Below, in pieces: positions 11,101 to 23,099 of a DNA stretch of 64,000 nt. The translations under genes were made by a program, and so were the position numbers. Source of the DNA: Pseudoips prasinana (taxonomy: Eukaryota; Arthropoda; Insecta; Lepidoptera; Nolidae); the NCBI GenBank assembly GCA_951640165.1, contig OX621266.1, positions 3,782,001-3,846,000 on the forward strand, written 5' to 3'. The notes below the pieces were generated by a model. It was not told where the DNA came from. It was given only the letters and a program-made list of their open reading frames with translations, and did not search any database. Position 1 is the first letter of the stretch, and each line of letters begins with the position of its first letter.

Positions 11101-11255
11101 GGAAAACCAACAGCTATACATAAAAAATATTACTGCCATAATAGGAAACATAAAGCCAATTACAGGTTTTCACGGATAGCGACTGATACACACATACAAT
11201 GCTTCCGATTTTACTCTTAAACAGAGTAGCTGAAGACATATTATTATCTTAAAAG

Positions 11256-13397
11256 TTATTGGAAAAAATTAAGGTTCAGTTGCCTGCGTGCCACCTCGCT
11301 CTTGGTATTAAATGGGTCAAAATCAAACTTTTTACATATTTTATTAAAATCCTTGCTCGCTCGTACTATATATGAATTTTGCCTATAATTAGTCGACGAC
11401 AATGGAATAGATATAGGTGTATTAAATCTAGACGATCTTTGGGGAACGTTAAAGTGCAGTTTCTGTAAAATATGGGGTGACTGTCCCCATATTTTCTCAT
11501 TAGATAACAGCTTTAATAAAAACGTGCAATCAGCCAAACGCCTTCGATTTATTAGAGGTTGAATGTGGAACTTCTTACATAGGTCTAAGTAATTCGTAGA
11601 ACTGTAAGGGATTTTGAGACGATAACAAAGGAACTTCATAAAACGTTTTTGAATATTTTCCAGGCGATCAATATATTTATTGTAACAGGGATTCCATATT
11701 TGTGAGGCATATTCCAGATGACTTCTTACGAAAGTGCAATAAAGTATTTTAAATGTTTTAGCTTTTTTAAAGCACCTAGATATCCTCATTACAAATCCCA
11801 ATGCTCTTGATGCTTTGGCGATAGTTTGCTCGATGTGTATGTCAAACTGTAGCTTCGAATCATGATATACACCAAGGTCACGTACACCGTCGCATCTTGG
11901 TAATACTTGGCCCTTAAGTTGGTACGATGTTGACAGTGGGAAGCGTTTCCTGCTAAAAGTGAGTACTGAGCATTTGGATGGGTTAAGGTCTAACTTATTT
12001 ACTTGACAGTATTTGTCAAGCCGCGTCAGATCGGATTGAAGATCCACTACATCCTTTGGCGACGATATAATAGAATAAATCTTCATATCGTCAGCAAAAC
12101 AGAGAAGATTAGAACTTTGAAGGCAAGAGTCGATGTCGTTTACATATAATATAAATAATAAGGGTCCCATTAAGGAACGCTGGGGTACACCACTAGGAAT
12201 CAAAACCCAACTTGAGACATAATTACTGACAACAACCGCCTGAGTTCTATTTTCTAGGTAAGAAGAAAACCATCGGAGAAGATCTCCATTTATGCCATTT
12301 GTCAATAATTTCATTTTTAGGATGTTGTGATCTATCCTGTCGAAACATTTACTGTAGTCCGTGTAAACGACATCGACTTGTGCTCCACCATCCATTTCTT
12401 TCGTGACATAATCGTTAAGTAAAACGAGATTCGTAAGTGTGGACCTACCCTTTAAGAAGCCGTGTTGTGAAGGACTAAAAGTATTTTTAAGCGCTGCGTA
12501 AACTTGATCGTAGACAATTCTTTCGAAAATTTTAGCAAGTATACATAGTTTGGAGATAGGCCTATAGTTGCCTATCTCATTTCTTGAGCCCTTCTTGTGA
12601 ACGGGAGTTACATATGCTGACTTCCATACGTGAGGTACAGTGAATGTAGCGAGAGACTTCTCGAATAAGAGGCTTACCGGTAGCGCGATTGTTTCTGCAC
12701 ATCCTATGAGAAACTTTGGTGATAACTGATCCGGACCAGCGGATTTACATGGATCAAGATTAGTAAGCAGTTTTCTCACACATTTAATGTCAATTTCAAT
12801 TGAGTTTATATTGGACGAAACAATTGGTATTGATTGGGAAAAGCAAAGGCTTGAGATTGGACATGTATTTATGTTGTTGTTATTAGGGTTTAGAAAAGAA
12901 GAGTAAAACTGTGAAGAGAATGCATCACAGATAGCCTCGGCAGAGGAAACCGTCGCATCACCATACTTAAGGTGACTGGGAATTGAGTTAGATTTCGACC
13001 GTTGCTTAACAAAACTCCAAAAGTACTTAGGGTTTTTCTCTATGGAAGCTTCAGTAGTTGCCAAATAATTACAGTAACACTCTGCTTCTAATTTTTTTAC
13101 CCTATCGCGTAGAAGTTTAAACGTGACCTCATCAGTGAGCCTGCCGTATACCCTAAATTTATGTAGGTACTTAAATTTCTCTTTTATCAATCGTTTAAGA
13201 GCCGGGGAGTACCAGATTGGGTATGAGTTATGGCATAATTCTTTAGATGGGACGTATTTCTCCCGAATGTTAGCTATAGTGTCGTAAAAATAAGTTACAC
13301 ATTCCTCGAGCGATGAGTTCATAAAGATATTACTCCAGTCTATAACGGATATATCTCTATTAATCGAATTAAAGTATTGTGTTTTAAATTGCGGCAA
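11256..13397 (-). CDS. LINE ORF2, RT with EN removed, long intact ORF
   Basis: 713 codons are open without a stop. The order is: linker (YSPALKRLIKEKFKYLHKF, NPKYFWSFVKQR), RT starting near codon 210 (CKSAGPDQLSPKFL, NYRPISKLCILAKIFERI, GFLKGRSTLTNL, YTDYSKCFDRIDH, GVPQRSLMGPLLF), CFADDMKIYSI with the Asp pair near codon 434, RDLGVYHDSKLQFD, and the C-terminal cap. The usual GVPQGS is GVPQRS, a change at a strongly conserved Gly that may affect activity. The endonuclease is missing at the 5' end near 13400, as in normal 5' truncation. The 3' tail abuts the run at 11061. It was probably never functional after insertion; the open frame suggests it is fairly young. Confidence 0.85.
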   Translation of the reverse strand: MPQFKTQYFNSINRDISVIDWSNIFMNSSLEECVTYFYDTIANIREKYVPSKELCHNSYPIWYSPALKRLIKEKFKYLHKFRVYGRLTDEVTFKLLRDRVKKLEAECYCNYLATTEASIEKNPKYFWSFVKQRSKSNSIPSHLKYGDATVSSAEAICDAFSSQFYSSFLNPNNNNINTCPISSLCFSQSIPIVSSNINSIEIDIKCVRKLLTNLDPCKSAGPDQLSPKFLIGCAETIALPVSLLFEKSLATFTVPHVWKSAYVTPVHKKGSRNEIGNYRPISKLCILAKIFERIVYDQVYAALKNTFSPSQHGFLKGRSTLTNLVLLNDYVTKEMDGGAQVDVVYTDYSKCFDRIDHNILKMKLLTNGINGDLLRWFSSYLENRTQAVVVSNYVSSWVLIPSGVPQRSLMGPLLFILYVNDIDSCLQSSNLLCFADDMKIYSIISSPKDVVDLQSDLTRLDKYCQVNKLDLNPSKCSVLTFSRKRFPLSTSYQLKGQVLPRCDGVRDLGVYHDSKLQFDIHIEQTIAKASRALGFVMRISRCFKKAKTFKILYCTFVRSHLEYASQIWNPCYNKYIDRLENIQKRFMKFLCYRLKIPYSSTNYLDLCKKFHIQPLINRRRLADCTFLLKLLSNEKIWGQSPHILQKLHFNVPQRSSRFNTPISIPLSSTNYRQNSYIVRASKDFNKICKKFDFDPFNTKSEVARRQLNLNFFQ

Positions 13398-13399
13398 AC

Positions 13400-15780
13400 T
13401 ATTTTACATATATAAATTTTTAGTCATTTGTACGCCCGATTCGGCAGGACATGTTGATACCACTACTATCATTGTAACACCACATGTAAAAATGTAACAC
13501 ATGTTTCATACAAATAAATCTTTATATTAACATATTACTAAAGTACACTATCTTATTAAAGAGAAAATATTGATTCTTCAAATTATGTTATACCTGCCAC
13601 GGCGTTGACTTTTTAAAACACTCTTCTTTGCGTTTATAACTTTTAAATCAATGGATAATACTTTGAGAACACATGTTTCAAGGGTTTTTTACTGTATATT
13701 GGAAATAAATAATTATCTAGAGTCATAGTATCCAGCCAGCAATCTGAGTGTATCTTTCTCTTAATTATGGAGATTCGTGTGAAATGTTTTAGTTTAAGAA
13801 GACGTTTAAAAATCCGATAGCGAATTTTTCATTCGAAATTAGTTTGCCCACACAAGAGTCAGACAATCACAGGGAACACAAAGCTACACCACTAACACCT
13901 GCCACGTATGATGTACATATCGTAGAGTAACATAAACACATACAGAGTTAGTTTTTGCGCTGTTCCAGATCACGCCTCAAACTTTCACTTAAGACAAACG
14001 AAATTAAAGGGTAAGTAGTGTCAGTTTGATGTCGTCGCACGCATGCATGCACGGAGCCATCCGCTATGTCGTCACTAGACTTGCATACAATTTGCCATAT
14101 GACAGATTACAAATTAAACTGGAAAATGATTACTACTGATCTGTGGAGGTTGTGTGGATCACGTTTCAATTAAAATTTATTGGTAAAAGTTGATAAAAAT
14201 ATCATGTGTTTGTTATTCCGTGATAACATTATAAAAATATTGTTTTCGAGTCATGTAAATTGGTATTGATTTGATTTGATTTGACCTTTATTTACTAAGA
14301 AATCGATTCCCACAATGCGTATCTTGCACAGCCAACCAAACATTTAATGGTGCACCGATGGTAATATCAAATTTTGGGCCAAAATGGATTAAAATATTGT
14401 TTTTCACAAAATTGCAAACTGTGGGAACGTGCCTGTATACAAGGCAAAAGGTTCATTAAAATTATATTTTTTATTCAAAAATGAATGTTATTGGCAAATT
14501 ATATGCAATGGCACGGATCTCGCTATCTTTCACGCTGACATTATGATAATGTATTTAATAATTATTATGATTAAATCGGTTATCTGGTGTCTGGTGCAAG
14601 AGTTTTTATATTACATTGTTTGAACTCATTAACGTTAATCGATTATAGTAATCAACAACCAATTTAATTCGTGACTTAAACTTATTTTGAGATTTCTCGT
14701 TTTCCAGATTGTAAATTGGGTCAATTTTTTACAGTTTGAAATAGAAAAATATAACGCTTTTTTTAAACCATATCTCAACTTATTACAGTCAGGCCCAGAA
14801 ATCCCCGTCTCCTTTAGGGAGGAAAATAAGAAATACGTTTGTATATGGGTAAATGGCTGATAGTAATAGCTTAATTAACTTAAGGCTTGAGATGATAACC
14901 CAATCAGATCATAGAACCAGCTACTCAAGTATAAAGTTAAGCACTGCTTCTAGTTGATTTTTATCTCTAAATACGCGCTGTTTACGTATCCTCCACTTCT
15001 AAAGTATTTTAGATATATTTGTATGAAAAGTGAAATATATTTTTCTCATGTAATTTTCAGAATAATGTTAATTTTACATTTCATATATTTTTCAAACTGA
15101 TGTTATTAATGTTATTTGTAATACATGTTGTTAATTTAAATGTATAAATATCACACTTAAGACAATGTAATATATGCAAATATTGTTGAGGGATTTGTGG
15201 ACATAGTGCAGGCTGAATCTTTATGTACTTATACAGACGTAACGTCATGCGTCAGTGGATACATTTGTTATACGAAATCAACCTTTCTGGCTTCGTAATA
15301 AAGACGCTGTTAAAGTCAAAGTGACACCACCACGACGTGGTGTTGACTATGCAATTGAGGACAAATCTGTAAAGCACCGCGGAATTCTTATAGCAATTCT
15401 GTTACTAAACGGTTTGAACTACTTTTCTGAATAAGATTTCGCTCGATTAGCTTTATCAAAACGATTCTAATGTCCTTTCCTGTATTAAGAATCATTAGGA
15501 CGAGGTATTTTTAAACAAAAATATACGGACCGATGTCTTCGCGAGCGATCTACCGTGTGTCTAAAGTCGAAAATGATCGCTCGCACCAAAACAGTTTGAC
15601 TGCAAAAATTTACTAAGTACCAAGAGGCTTATATATTTGATTTAGGATATTTCTCTGTCCAAAATAAGAAATTAGGTATTTGTATTTTTATCAAAAAATA
15701 ACTCTGATTTGGCGTAATTAATATCGATTTTTAGCTATAATTTATTATAATCCAACAAATATCGATGACTGTGGATTTAT
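13400..15780. other. Gene-poor AT-rich block
   Basis: About 2.4 kb in which I recognise no gene, RNA or well-defined repeat. Only short AT-rich simple sequence is seen. The small plus-strand ORF at 14429-14623 is low complexity with no family resemblance. Confidence 0.4.
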
Positions 15781-15785
15781 TACGA

Positions 15786-16215
15786 GGTCTTCATAAGAAA
15801 AACCTGTTGACACTTGGTAAGTAGATGTATTCTGTGAGCCGTATTAAAATTTTCACACAAAAATTGAAAAAAAAGCAATAAAGTTTGGGGGTTCTACCCA
15901 TACTTAAGAACTGAAACTCATTTTTTTTTTCATCAAACATCGCACTGTAACATGTGGAGTATCTATGTTTCAATTTTTTTTTCCAAACCGAATAATTTGC
16001 GCGACGGTCACTTCCAAAGTGGTAAAATGTGGCCCCCCCTCCCCCTGTAATTTCTAAAATAAGAGAATGATAAAATTAAAAAATATATACCATGCAAACT
16101 TTCACCGAAAATTGTTATGAACGCAATCCAGTAAGTAGTTTTTTTAGTACGTCATAAATCATAAACCGCAATTTACTTTCCATTCAATTAACTCAAATAC
16201 TTGCTGCTACGGAAC
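15786..16215 (+). repeat. Long dispersed repeat, copy 1
   Basis: Shares ordered blocks with 23100-23600: ACTTGGTAAGTAGATGTATT, TTTTCACACAAAAAT, ACTTCCAAAGTGGTAAAATG, a poly-C stretch, CTGTAATTTCTAAAATAAGA and GAATGATAAAA. I recognise this order as an abundant lepidopteran repeat. Class uncertain. Confidence 0.7.
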
Positions 16216-18390
16216 CCTTCACCTGTTACTATGATCGAGCGACGGGTATCCATGACGGATTTAGCCACGTAAAACGTAAGTATTATCTCTGTCTGAGCTG
16301 GGTAAGCCAACTTGATGGGCCTAACCTTGAAAGGTTACGAGTTTAATTCATTCATATCAATTTGAATCAGTAAATTTAATTTTTTAGGATGTCATTTTTT
16401 TATTACCTACCGTACAATCCATGATGTGGTGAGGTGATTTCTTGCAAAAGGAAATCATGAGAATCTTAACATCAGATTACAATTTCTTATTAAATTACCA
16501 AATTTATTTCAGCAATAACTATGTGCTGGGTTTATGGGAAGCTAGTTATTTAGATCTGCCTTACATTATAATTATAAAATTATTTTAATTATAACTTACT
16601 ATAATTAAATATAAATATTATAATTTCATACAATTAACTATAATTATAATTTCTATGTCCTGGGTGTTTCGTTGGTACTCCCACTAAACATAAACTCATT
16701 AAATTGCCCTGATTTTGGCATTCCTAACATCCTCCCATGAACATGTGGAAAGGCAGGCTGGGCAAGATGTAGATATACTGGATTGGGCCGATGCTTCACA
16801 AATACAGTCGCTACCTAGACATGTTTTCTGTGCTTCGGTCCACCCGAGTCCGGAGTCTATTTCGGGACATCCAGATCGGCCACGATAATTGATATCCAGG
16901 CGGGAGGATTTTGAAAGGGGTGATAAATCCAGGACGCTGGTAAATTAAGATTTTGGAGGGTGATGAAAACTTACAATGCACCATCAGGTTCACTTCATAC
17001 GCGTCTTGTCCCGGCCCTCGATTTTCGCGTCATAAATATTATCTATATTGCTATATAAACCGAAAGAAAATGGGGAATGACGGTTGAAGAAACTAATATG
17101 CGTCTTCGAAATAACGTCTGAGATGCGAGAATCAGTCGACAACGACACGATTGTCGCGTGGAGTACGAAAATTGGTTTGAATATTCTACGTGAGGTTTCT
17201 GAGTTGGTAAAATCGTCATTTCGTTTATATTAGTATTATAGTAAAACTCATATTTTCTTATAGATAGGACAGACCTTATTTCTTGGCGGCAAAGTTATCT
17301 GCGCTTAATAAAACAATATCGCAGGGAAGCACGATACATCTACTACCTGGGTCAATTAAGGTAGTTAATTTTACCGATGCTAACACGTACATCCTATGAT
17401 TTGTATGACAAAAACATTCTGTCAAATTTCCCCAATTAAAAATGAACCTTATAGGTACATACTTATGTGATATCGTTGAAAATCCATAAAATAAATTTTA
17501 CAGATTGGGGTAGCTGGAATACGGCCATATCACTGGAGGACACATCAATAGACATATCGTACAGATATTCGAAGGATTTTAAATACACGATACCACAATA
17601 ACATTATATAAAAAAAGCCTTAAATACTAAACTTCCATCAAAATTATTTAAATCCAACAAAAATTCAACAACCATATACCATTAATTCCAAAATCGTATC
17701 GGATTGGGTATAAAAAACCCTTTCCATTTTTAATTGTCACCGTTTACTCGCTGCACCAAAATAACCTAAATGAATCCCACGGATTGGTGCAAACATATCA
17801 AAAAGCAATAGATTTCGAGCAATTAGCGTTCGTTTCGAGCGGGTGAGGGGAAAATCGAGCAAAGCAAGAGGATGGTAATTCTTGCTCTTAGGCAGGGCAA
17901 GAAGTAAAGTCCTAATGTGGATGTTTGGTTTATATAAAGGTGTCAAATTGATAACATAAGATACGCGGCACTTATTCCAGTTTCAGACACAACACCAAAA
18001 AAATTAACTTACCGGTTAAAAGGGTTATTGATCAAATAACTATCTCCTAAGTCATACACATCTGTGCTGAACATTTTCAATTGTCGCTCCAAAAACAAAG
18101 CGAAAACTGGGTCAAGCCACCAAATTGGTAATTTCTACTTCAATGTTTCAATGCTTTCAAAAGTCAATTTCTTTTAATCTGGAGGTCCAGTTCTCATTGG
18201 CAATACGGGTGATGACGGTTACAGGAATAGTTGAAGGAGTAAGCCACAAAGCCAGGGAGCTCTCGCTGCTCCACCTAACTAGACGCGAGGGGCGACATAA
18301 GCTGTTTAGAAAATTCATGTTCAATTTTTTTTATTCAATAATGAAATAATGAAATTTATTCAGCACTTGGGTATTAACATACACTTGTAC
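16216..18390. other. Gene-poor sequence
   Basis: No supported gene. The ORFs at 16811-16993, 17737-17946 and 18125-18349 have no recognisable domain, lie in AT-rich context and have no splice-bounded structure I trust. The stretch 16560-16660 is an AATTATAAT-rich simple region. Confidence 0.4.
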
Positions 18391-18396
18391 TTGTCA

Positions 18397-18600
18397 AGAT
18401 AGATAGATAGATAGATAGATAACACTTTATTGTACCAAATCGGAACATACATTGAAACATATGTAAGTTAACTTATATTATGAGGTACAAACGGCGGTCT
18501 TAGCGCTAATATAGCAATCTCTTCCAGACAACCGATTGGATGAACAATGCAGTACATAAACATAGTCGAATACAGTATAAAAGTTACAAAAAATTAATTA
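18397..18600 (-). mobile_element. LINE 3'-UTR-only copy with (TCTA)n tail
   Basis: On the minus strand it ends in a run of TCTA (AGATAGATAGAT at 18398-18420 on plus). It contains GGTTGTCTGGAAGAGAT ... AAGACCGCC, the same 3' UTR module as the LINEs ending near 34000 and 51165. No ORF part is left: a heavily 5'-truncated insertion. Confidence 0.8.
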
Positions 18601-18769
18601 GTCCGTCCGTGCGGTCCGTTTGATCAGATATATTTTCTTAAATCCTAAAATAAATAATAAGTTACTAATCTATTATTTTGGAATTTATTTCTACTAAATC
18701 AAAAGTAAAGAATTGAAGGCAATGAGCATTTGGCTAGCGCAGCAGGCTCTTAACCAGTAGCTTAAATTA

Positions 18770-19023
18770 AATTAAACGACTAACACCTGAGGCCACCCTT
18801 TTGGGGTTCGGGCCACAGCTCAGGGGGGCCACTGAAGCAAAAGGACAGAATTCTAAGAGAGGGTGTGATCACTTGCACGGGATCACCGATGACGCGTTAA
18901 GGGGCCATAGCGATCCTCGGCGCTGAGTAACCTATCCAAGCTTACCTGCGGCTTTCTCTAGCTACTTAGGTGGACGACCCGGAGAAGAAAGCCACAAAGA
19001 AACTCCGGGCTTCCTTTCTAGGG
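18770..19023. repeat. GC-rich repeat fragment
   Basis: A GC-richer block with GGGGTTCGGGCCACAGCTCA, TGACGCGTTAAGGGGCCA and GGTGGACGACCCGGAG, sharply different from its AT-rich flanks. Probably the end of a LINE or SINE; family not identified. It ends where the GAAAT-type tail of the next LINE begins. Confidence 0.45.
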
Positions 19024-19050
19024 TTATTTCATTTCATTTCATTTCATTTA
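19024..19050 (-). repeat. (GAAAT)n 3' tail of the 19-23 kb LINE
   Basis: TTATTTCATTTCATTTCATTTCATTTATTT on plus reads as an A-rich GAAAT tail on minus, placing the 3' end of the LINE at about 19024. Confidence 0.8.
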
Positions 19051-19197
19051 TTTATTGATAACAATAGTTACAAGTCAGAACATCACAATTTACAATTAAT
19101 AATTTCAATAATTTTATAAATCAGTAATAATAATAATAATCCGTTTACAAAAAAAAAAAAATTAAAAAAAAAAATATATATATGTTGCAATACAAAA

Positions 19198-22100
19198 TTA
19201 AGTCATCGGTAGATTCATGAACTCTGAGTCAAAATCGTAGAATTCTTTATCTACCAGCCAGATTTTGAGCCTGCTTTTGAATATCATGGTGGAAACTGCA
19301 TCTTTGATCTCACCTGGTAGCCGGTTATAAACGCCAGGTCCAATGACTTGAGCCGTTTTCTCTGACTTGCAAAGTTTATGGTTATTTGTACGTAGCCTAT
19401 GCCTATGTCAAGTGTTATAGTTATGTGCATCCCCTATTATATTAAACAGATCCTGGTTTCGCCTCACATACATTGCGATTTGGTAGATGTATATTGAGCA
19501 GAGTGTCATTATTTTAAGTTTTCTGAACTGCCCTCTGGCAGACATGTCGTCTGGTATGCCTGGTATTGCTCGCACGGCTCGCTTCTGCATACGAAACGTT
19601 CTTATTCCGTCCGCACCCCGTGCCCAAAGCTCCGCGCCGTAAGACAGGGTGGCATGGATTGTCGCGAAATAGCAAGACCTAACTACATGTTTGGGTGCCG
19701 TTGCAGCCAGACGACGCAGGGCGAAACACGCTCCACTCAGCCTACCACAAACCACATCTATATGTGGTTCCCAGGTCAGTGCACTGTCAATGGTGAAGCC
19801 TAAAAGTTTTGTGGCATTTACCTGCTCGACCTGGTTATGTCCAATCTTTACAATTAGCGGGCTCGGTTTTCGGCCTCCTAAGTGGAAGTGAATGTAGCAC
19901 GTCTTTTCTATGTTTAGGGTTAAACCGTTGGAGTGAAACCATCCCGCTAGTTGTCCGGTAACCACGTTAAGTTCTCGGGTCAAGTCAGTTTCGGACCGCG
20001 CACATACTACAGCCGCCACGTCATCTGCGTACATAAAGATCTGGGCACCAGGTATAGCAGATGGTAAGTCGTTTAGCAGGATACTGAAAAGGGTGTTGGA
20101 TAGGCACGATCCTTGGGGAACGCCCATTGTGTTCGCTTGTTCCAGGGAACGCGTTTGTCCAAAGTTCCCGTCTACGACTTGCATACGGTCGGACATGAAG
20201 GTTGTCAGTGGGGTGCCAGCTGGTCCTCTTATTCCCAGATGCTGTAGCTTATTAGTGATTAGGTTATGATCAGCGGTGTCGAAGGCACGTGACAAGTCGC
20301 AGCATACTACAGCAACTTGGAGGCCCTGCTCTCGTGCCCTGCAGATTTGTGATACAACCTCTCTAACTAAGTCCGTGGTGGAAAGACCTGCACGATAAGC
20401 GTATTGCCTGGGTGACAGTGAGCCTGATATGAACTTTATGACGCGGCTATTTAGACCTACTTCAAATATTTTGCTTAGCCCTGGTACTAGTGATATCGGT
20501 CTGTATGAAGTTATTGCTGACTTTTTACCCTTCCCTTTGTACAATGGTGATATTTTGACCCTTTTGAATGGGTTGGGGAAAGTCCCACTTCGCATACAAT
20601 TATTAAATAGTACACTAAGTACCTCACTGATGTGAGAGATGATGGGCTTGAGTAGTTCCACTGATAAACCGTATATATCGGTACTACGCTTCGTCGCAAT
20701 GCGCGACTGCAGTGTTCGAACCACTTCACTAGCCGTGAACGGTGTCAGGCGCAGAGGTGACTCACTCGGTAGCGAGTCAGCGCACAACGCGGACATGCAC
20801 TGACTAATGTTAACTCGAGGTGCCCCGCAGTTGGCGGCCGCTGTTGCGAACTCTGTATTCAGTTGGTTTACAAGCTGCTGTTTTGAGGTAAACGGCAAAC
20901 CGTTTTCGTTTTTGATTAAATCCGTGTAGTCTACCCGCTGCTCCCTAGCACGGCCCGTTTCCTCGTTTATGAATGACCACATACCTCGAACCTTATTAGG
21001 GTTCTTGGAAATTTTGTTTGAGAAATATTTTTTCCTCTTTTCTACCAACATATCCGAGTACCTAGTCTGCATTCTTAAAGTGCTTTCGGCTACTTCTTCA
21101 CTAAAAGGTAGAATTCTTTCTAATTTAAACATGTCAAAAAGTAATAATTTAAAGTTAATAACTTCGTTATCTACCCATCTATTACACGGTTTTTTCAAAA
21201 TAGATAACATTTTAGGAAAACATATTTCAAATGTATTCACTAATATATTTAGTATAATCTGGGCTAATTGATTGGAATTATGACTATGTTTCGCGAGTAC
21301 GTCTCTCCAGTCGACCGACGCAATCGCTGCGCTAAAGTTCATTTTATTAGATTGGCTACCCATATTTCGACACATCCTTGGCTCTGTTTTATTAGAGCGC
21401 GCGCTGCTGACTGATACCAACTGCGCCTGGTGATCGCTAAGATGACACTCTAACGACGTCGCTGTGATTCGGTTCGTACTTATGTTGGAGTATAGATGAT
21501 CTAGCAGTGTTGAACTCTGCTGATGTAATCTGGTAGGCGTACTGATAAATTGTTGGAAATTTTTTGAATGAATGCTATCAAGTAGGTTTTTTGTTATAGG
21601 TATGTTTTTTAACAAGTCTATATTAATATCTCCCATAATTATTGCCTGCGTGTTGGAATTATTAATCATTGTCAATAAACTGTTAAATCTTTTTAAATAG
21701 TCAGTGTGAGTAGTTTGGTTGGAATGATAAATACCGATTACTAGCAAGTCAAAGTCGAGCAAGTACACTGCGCTTACCTCAAAGACTCGTTCAACCGATA
21801 GATCACAGTAGTCTGGTCTATTAACCACTTTAATTCCGGATCGCGCGTAAATGCAGCTTCCACCATGATCCACAGTTGTCCTACAATAACTAGATATAAG
21901 GCTATAGTTACACAGGGTCACTCGTTCTAATTGGTGACTACGCAGCCAATGTTCAGTCAGTATTAAAATATCGCATTTTAAATCATTCGATAGTAACACT
22001 TCTAACTTATTGGTTTTATTGTTAATGGATTGTATGTTTTGGTGACATATAATTACACAAGATGGATTGCATTTGTTTGCCATGCTAGTGGTATTATTTA

Positions 22101-22224
22101 GCTTCTGCTGGTGTCCCTCGGGTGTCGTGGCGGCGCGAGGGCTATGACCGGCGATGACCAAGCTGACCGGGGCCGCTGGTGGACGCTCCGCTTGGGCGCC
22201 CGGCGCTGCGGTGAAACCACTCAC
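19198..22224 (-). pseudogene. LINE ORF2, EN plus RT, one premature stop
   Basis: Near-complete ORF2 of a CR1/jockey-type LINE. EN (about residues 55-290): CHQNIQSINNK, LTEHWLRSHQ with the catalytic Glu, IIMGDINIDLL, and LSDHQAQLV. RT (about 520-800): SYRPISLVPGLSKIFE, YRAGLSTTDLVREV, CCDLSRAFDTADH, MGVPQGSCLSNTLFS, and FMYADDVAAVV near residue 731. The open frame stops with TGA at 19408-19410. The same frame then continues without a break through the typical C-terminal VYNRLPGEIK and IWLVDKEFYDF to TAA at 19198-19200. The lesion is therefore a single nonsense codon, where related proteins usually have Arg. It overlaps ORF1 by 83 nt in another frame, so the real ORF2 start may lie inside or after that overlap. 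Confidence 0.9.
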
Positions 22225-23032
22225 TCACTTCAGTTCCCGGCGGCCAGTTCACGGCAGACATGAAGAAATGATATTTGCTCGCAGGCACGGATATTACAAA
22301 CGAGGAGTAGTAGTTGTGTTTCAGTTTCAACTTATGTACATGGTAGTCGGTGTCAGCGTCAGGGTTTTTACGGTGCATGTAAGCTTTAATAGTGTCAGGT
22401 AAGGTATTTTCGTGAAAGAAACATGCGTGAATCTTTCGTACCTTTTCAATAGTTAGAAGCTCACTATCATACGCTCCGGTGCCGGTTATCGCTACTCGTT
22501 TAGCATTCTTACCGTAACGAACGGTTTTCCATGGCTGGGAGTCGGCTTTGCAGTTTTCTACACCGCTGGATTGCGGTGAGTTTTTTGTGTTACTCGGTAA
22601 CAATGACGGCAATGTCGTATTGTGCATCCCAGCGGTGACATCGTCATACGTTTGATTATAAGCTTCCGTATAGTTTGGTATTCTCGCATTCACGTCAATT
22701 TTTTCTTGTGACGGTAGAATAATAGTTGTTTTGGTCGGTAATGATAAGGACTGGCCCGGCGACGGCGGTTGAGAACTAATGCCCGCTGCGATAGGATTTT
22801 TTGCATGGGACGTCCGCGGTCTCGATCGCTTCGGGTCAGATTCGCTTGTAGTTGCAGCGCTTTTGCAAATGTCGGTGCGACATGATTTGCAAAATCGATC
22901 AGCTGTTTCTGTATTGTTGATTTTTTCTTCTAAATTCTTCAAAGTCATTAAAATGGTATTCATTTTTGCCTCGATGGGCTCCAAAAACTTTATTATCACT
23001 TTTTCAAGCGATTCTATAGTGGATTTCGACAT
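22142..23032 (-). CDS. LINE ORF1, RNA-binding protein
   Basis: 296 codons, intact. N-terminus: MSKSTIESLEKVIIKFLE, then an amphipathic stretch (MNTILMTLKNLEEKINN) that looks like a coiled coil for oligomerisation. Next come a Cys cluster (RFCKSCRTDIC), a long Ser/Pro/Thr-rich disordered middle, and a folded C-terminal part (residues about 205-275) with YHVHKLKLKHNYYSSFVISV and VNWPPGTEVSEWF. That last region resembles the small domain ending in WPxGxxVxxF found in ORF1 of CR1-like LINEs. It lies just upstream of ORF2 and overlaps it. It is presumably needed to package the LINE RNA; intact but paired with a broken ORF2. Confidence 0.8.
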   Translation of the reverse strand: MSKSTIESLEKVIIKFLEPIEAKMNTILMTLKNLEEKINNTETADRFCKSCRTDICKSAATTSESDPKRSRPRTSHAKNPIAAGISSQPPSPGQSLSLPTKTTIILPSQEKIDVNARIPNYTEAYNQTYDDVTAGMHNTTLPSLLPSNTKNSPQSSGVENCKADSQPWKTVRYGKNAKRVAITGTGAYDSELLTIEKVRKIHACFFHENTLPDTIKAYMHRKNPDADTDYHVHKLKLKHNYYSSFVISVPASKYHFFMSAVNWPPGTEVSEWFHRSAGRPSGASTSGPGQLGHRRS

Positions 23033-23099
23033 TGTATCTCACAAAAACACTAACACACACGGGAGCACGATGTGTAGCGTGCCGTGGCTTGCGGACTAC

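Noticed and set aside
14429..14623. 64-aa hydrophobic plus-strand ORF as a missing TMEM237 exon
   Set aside because: It has hydrophobic Ile/Met runs, but they come from AT-rich sequence and the phase and borders do not fit the donor at 3394.
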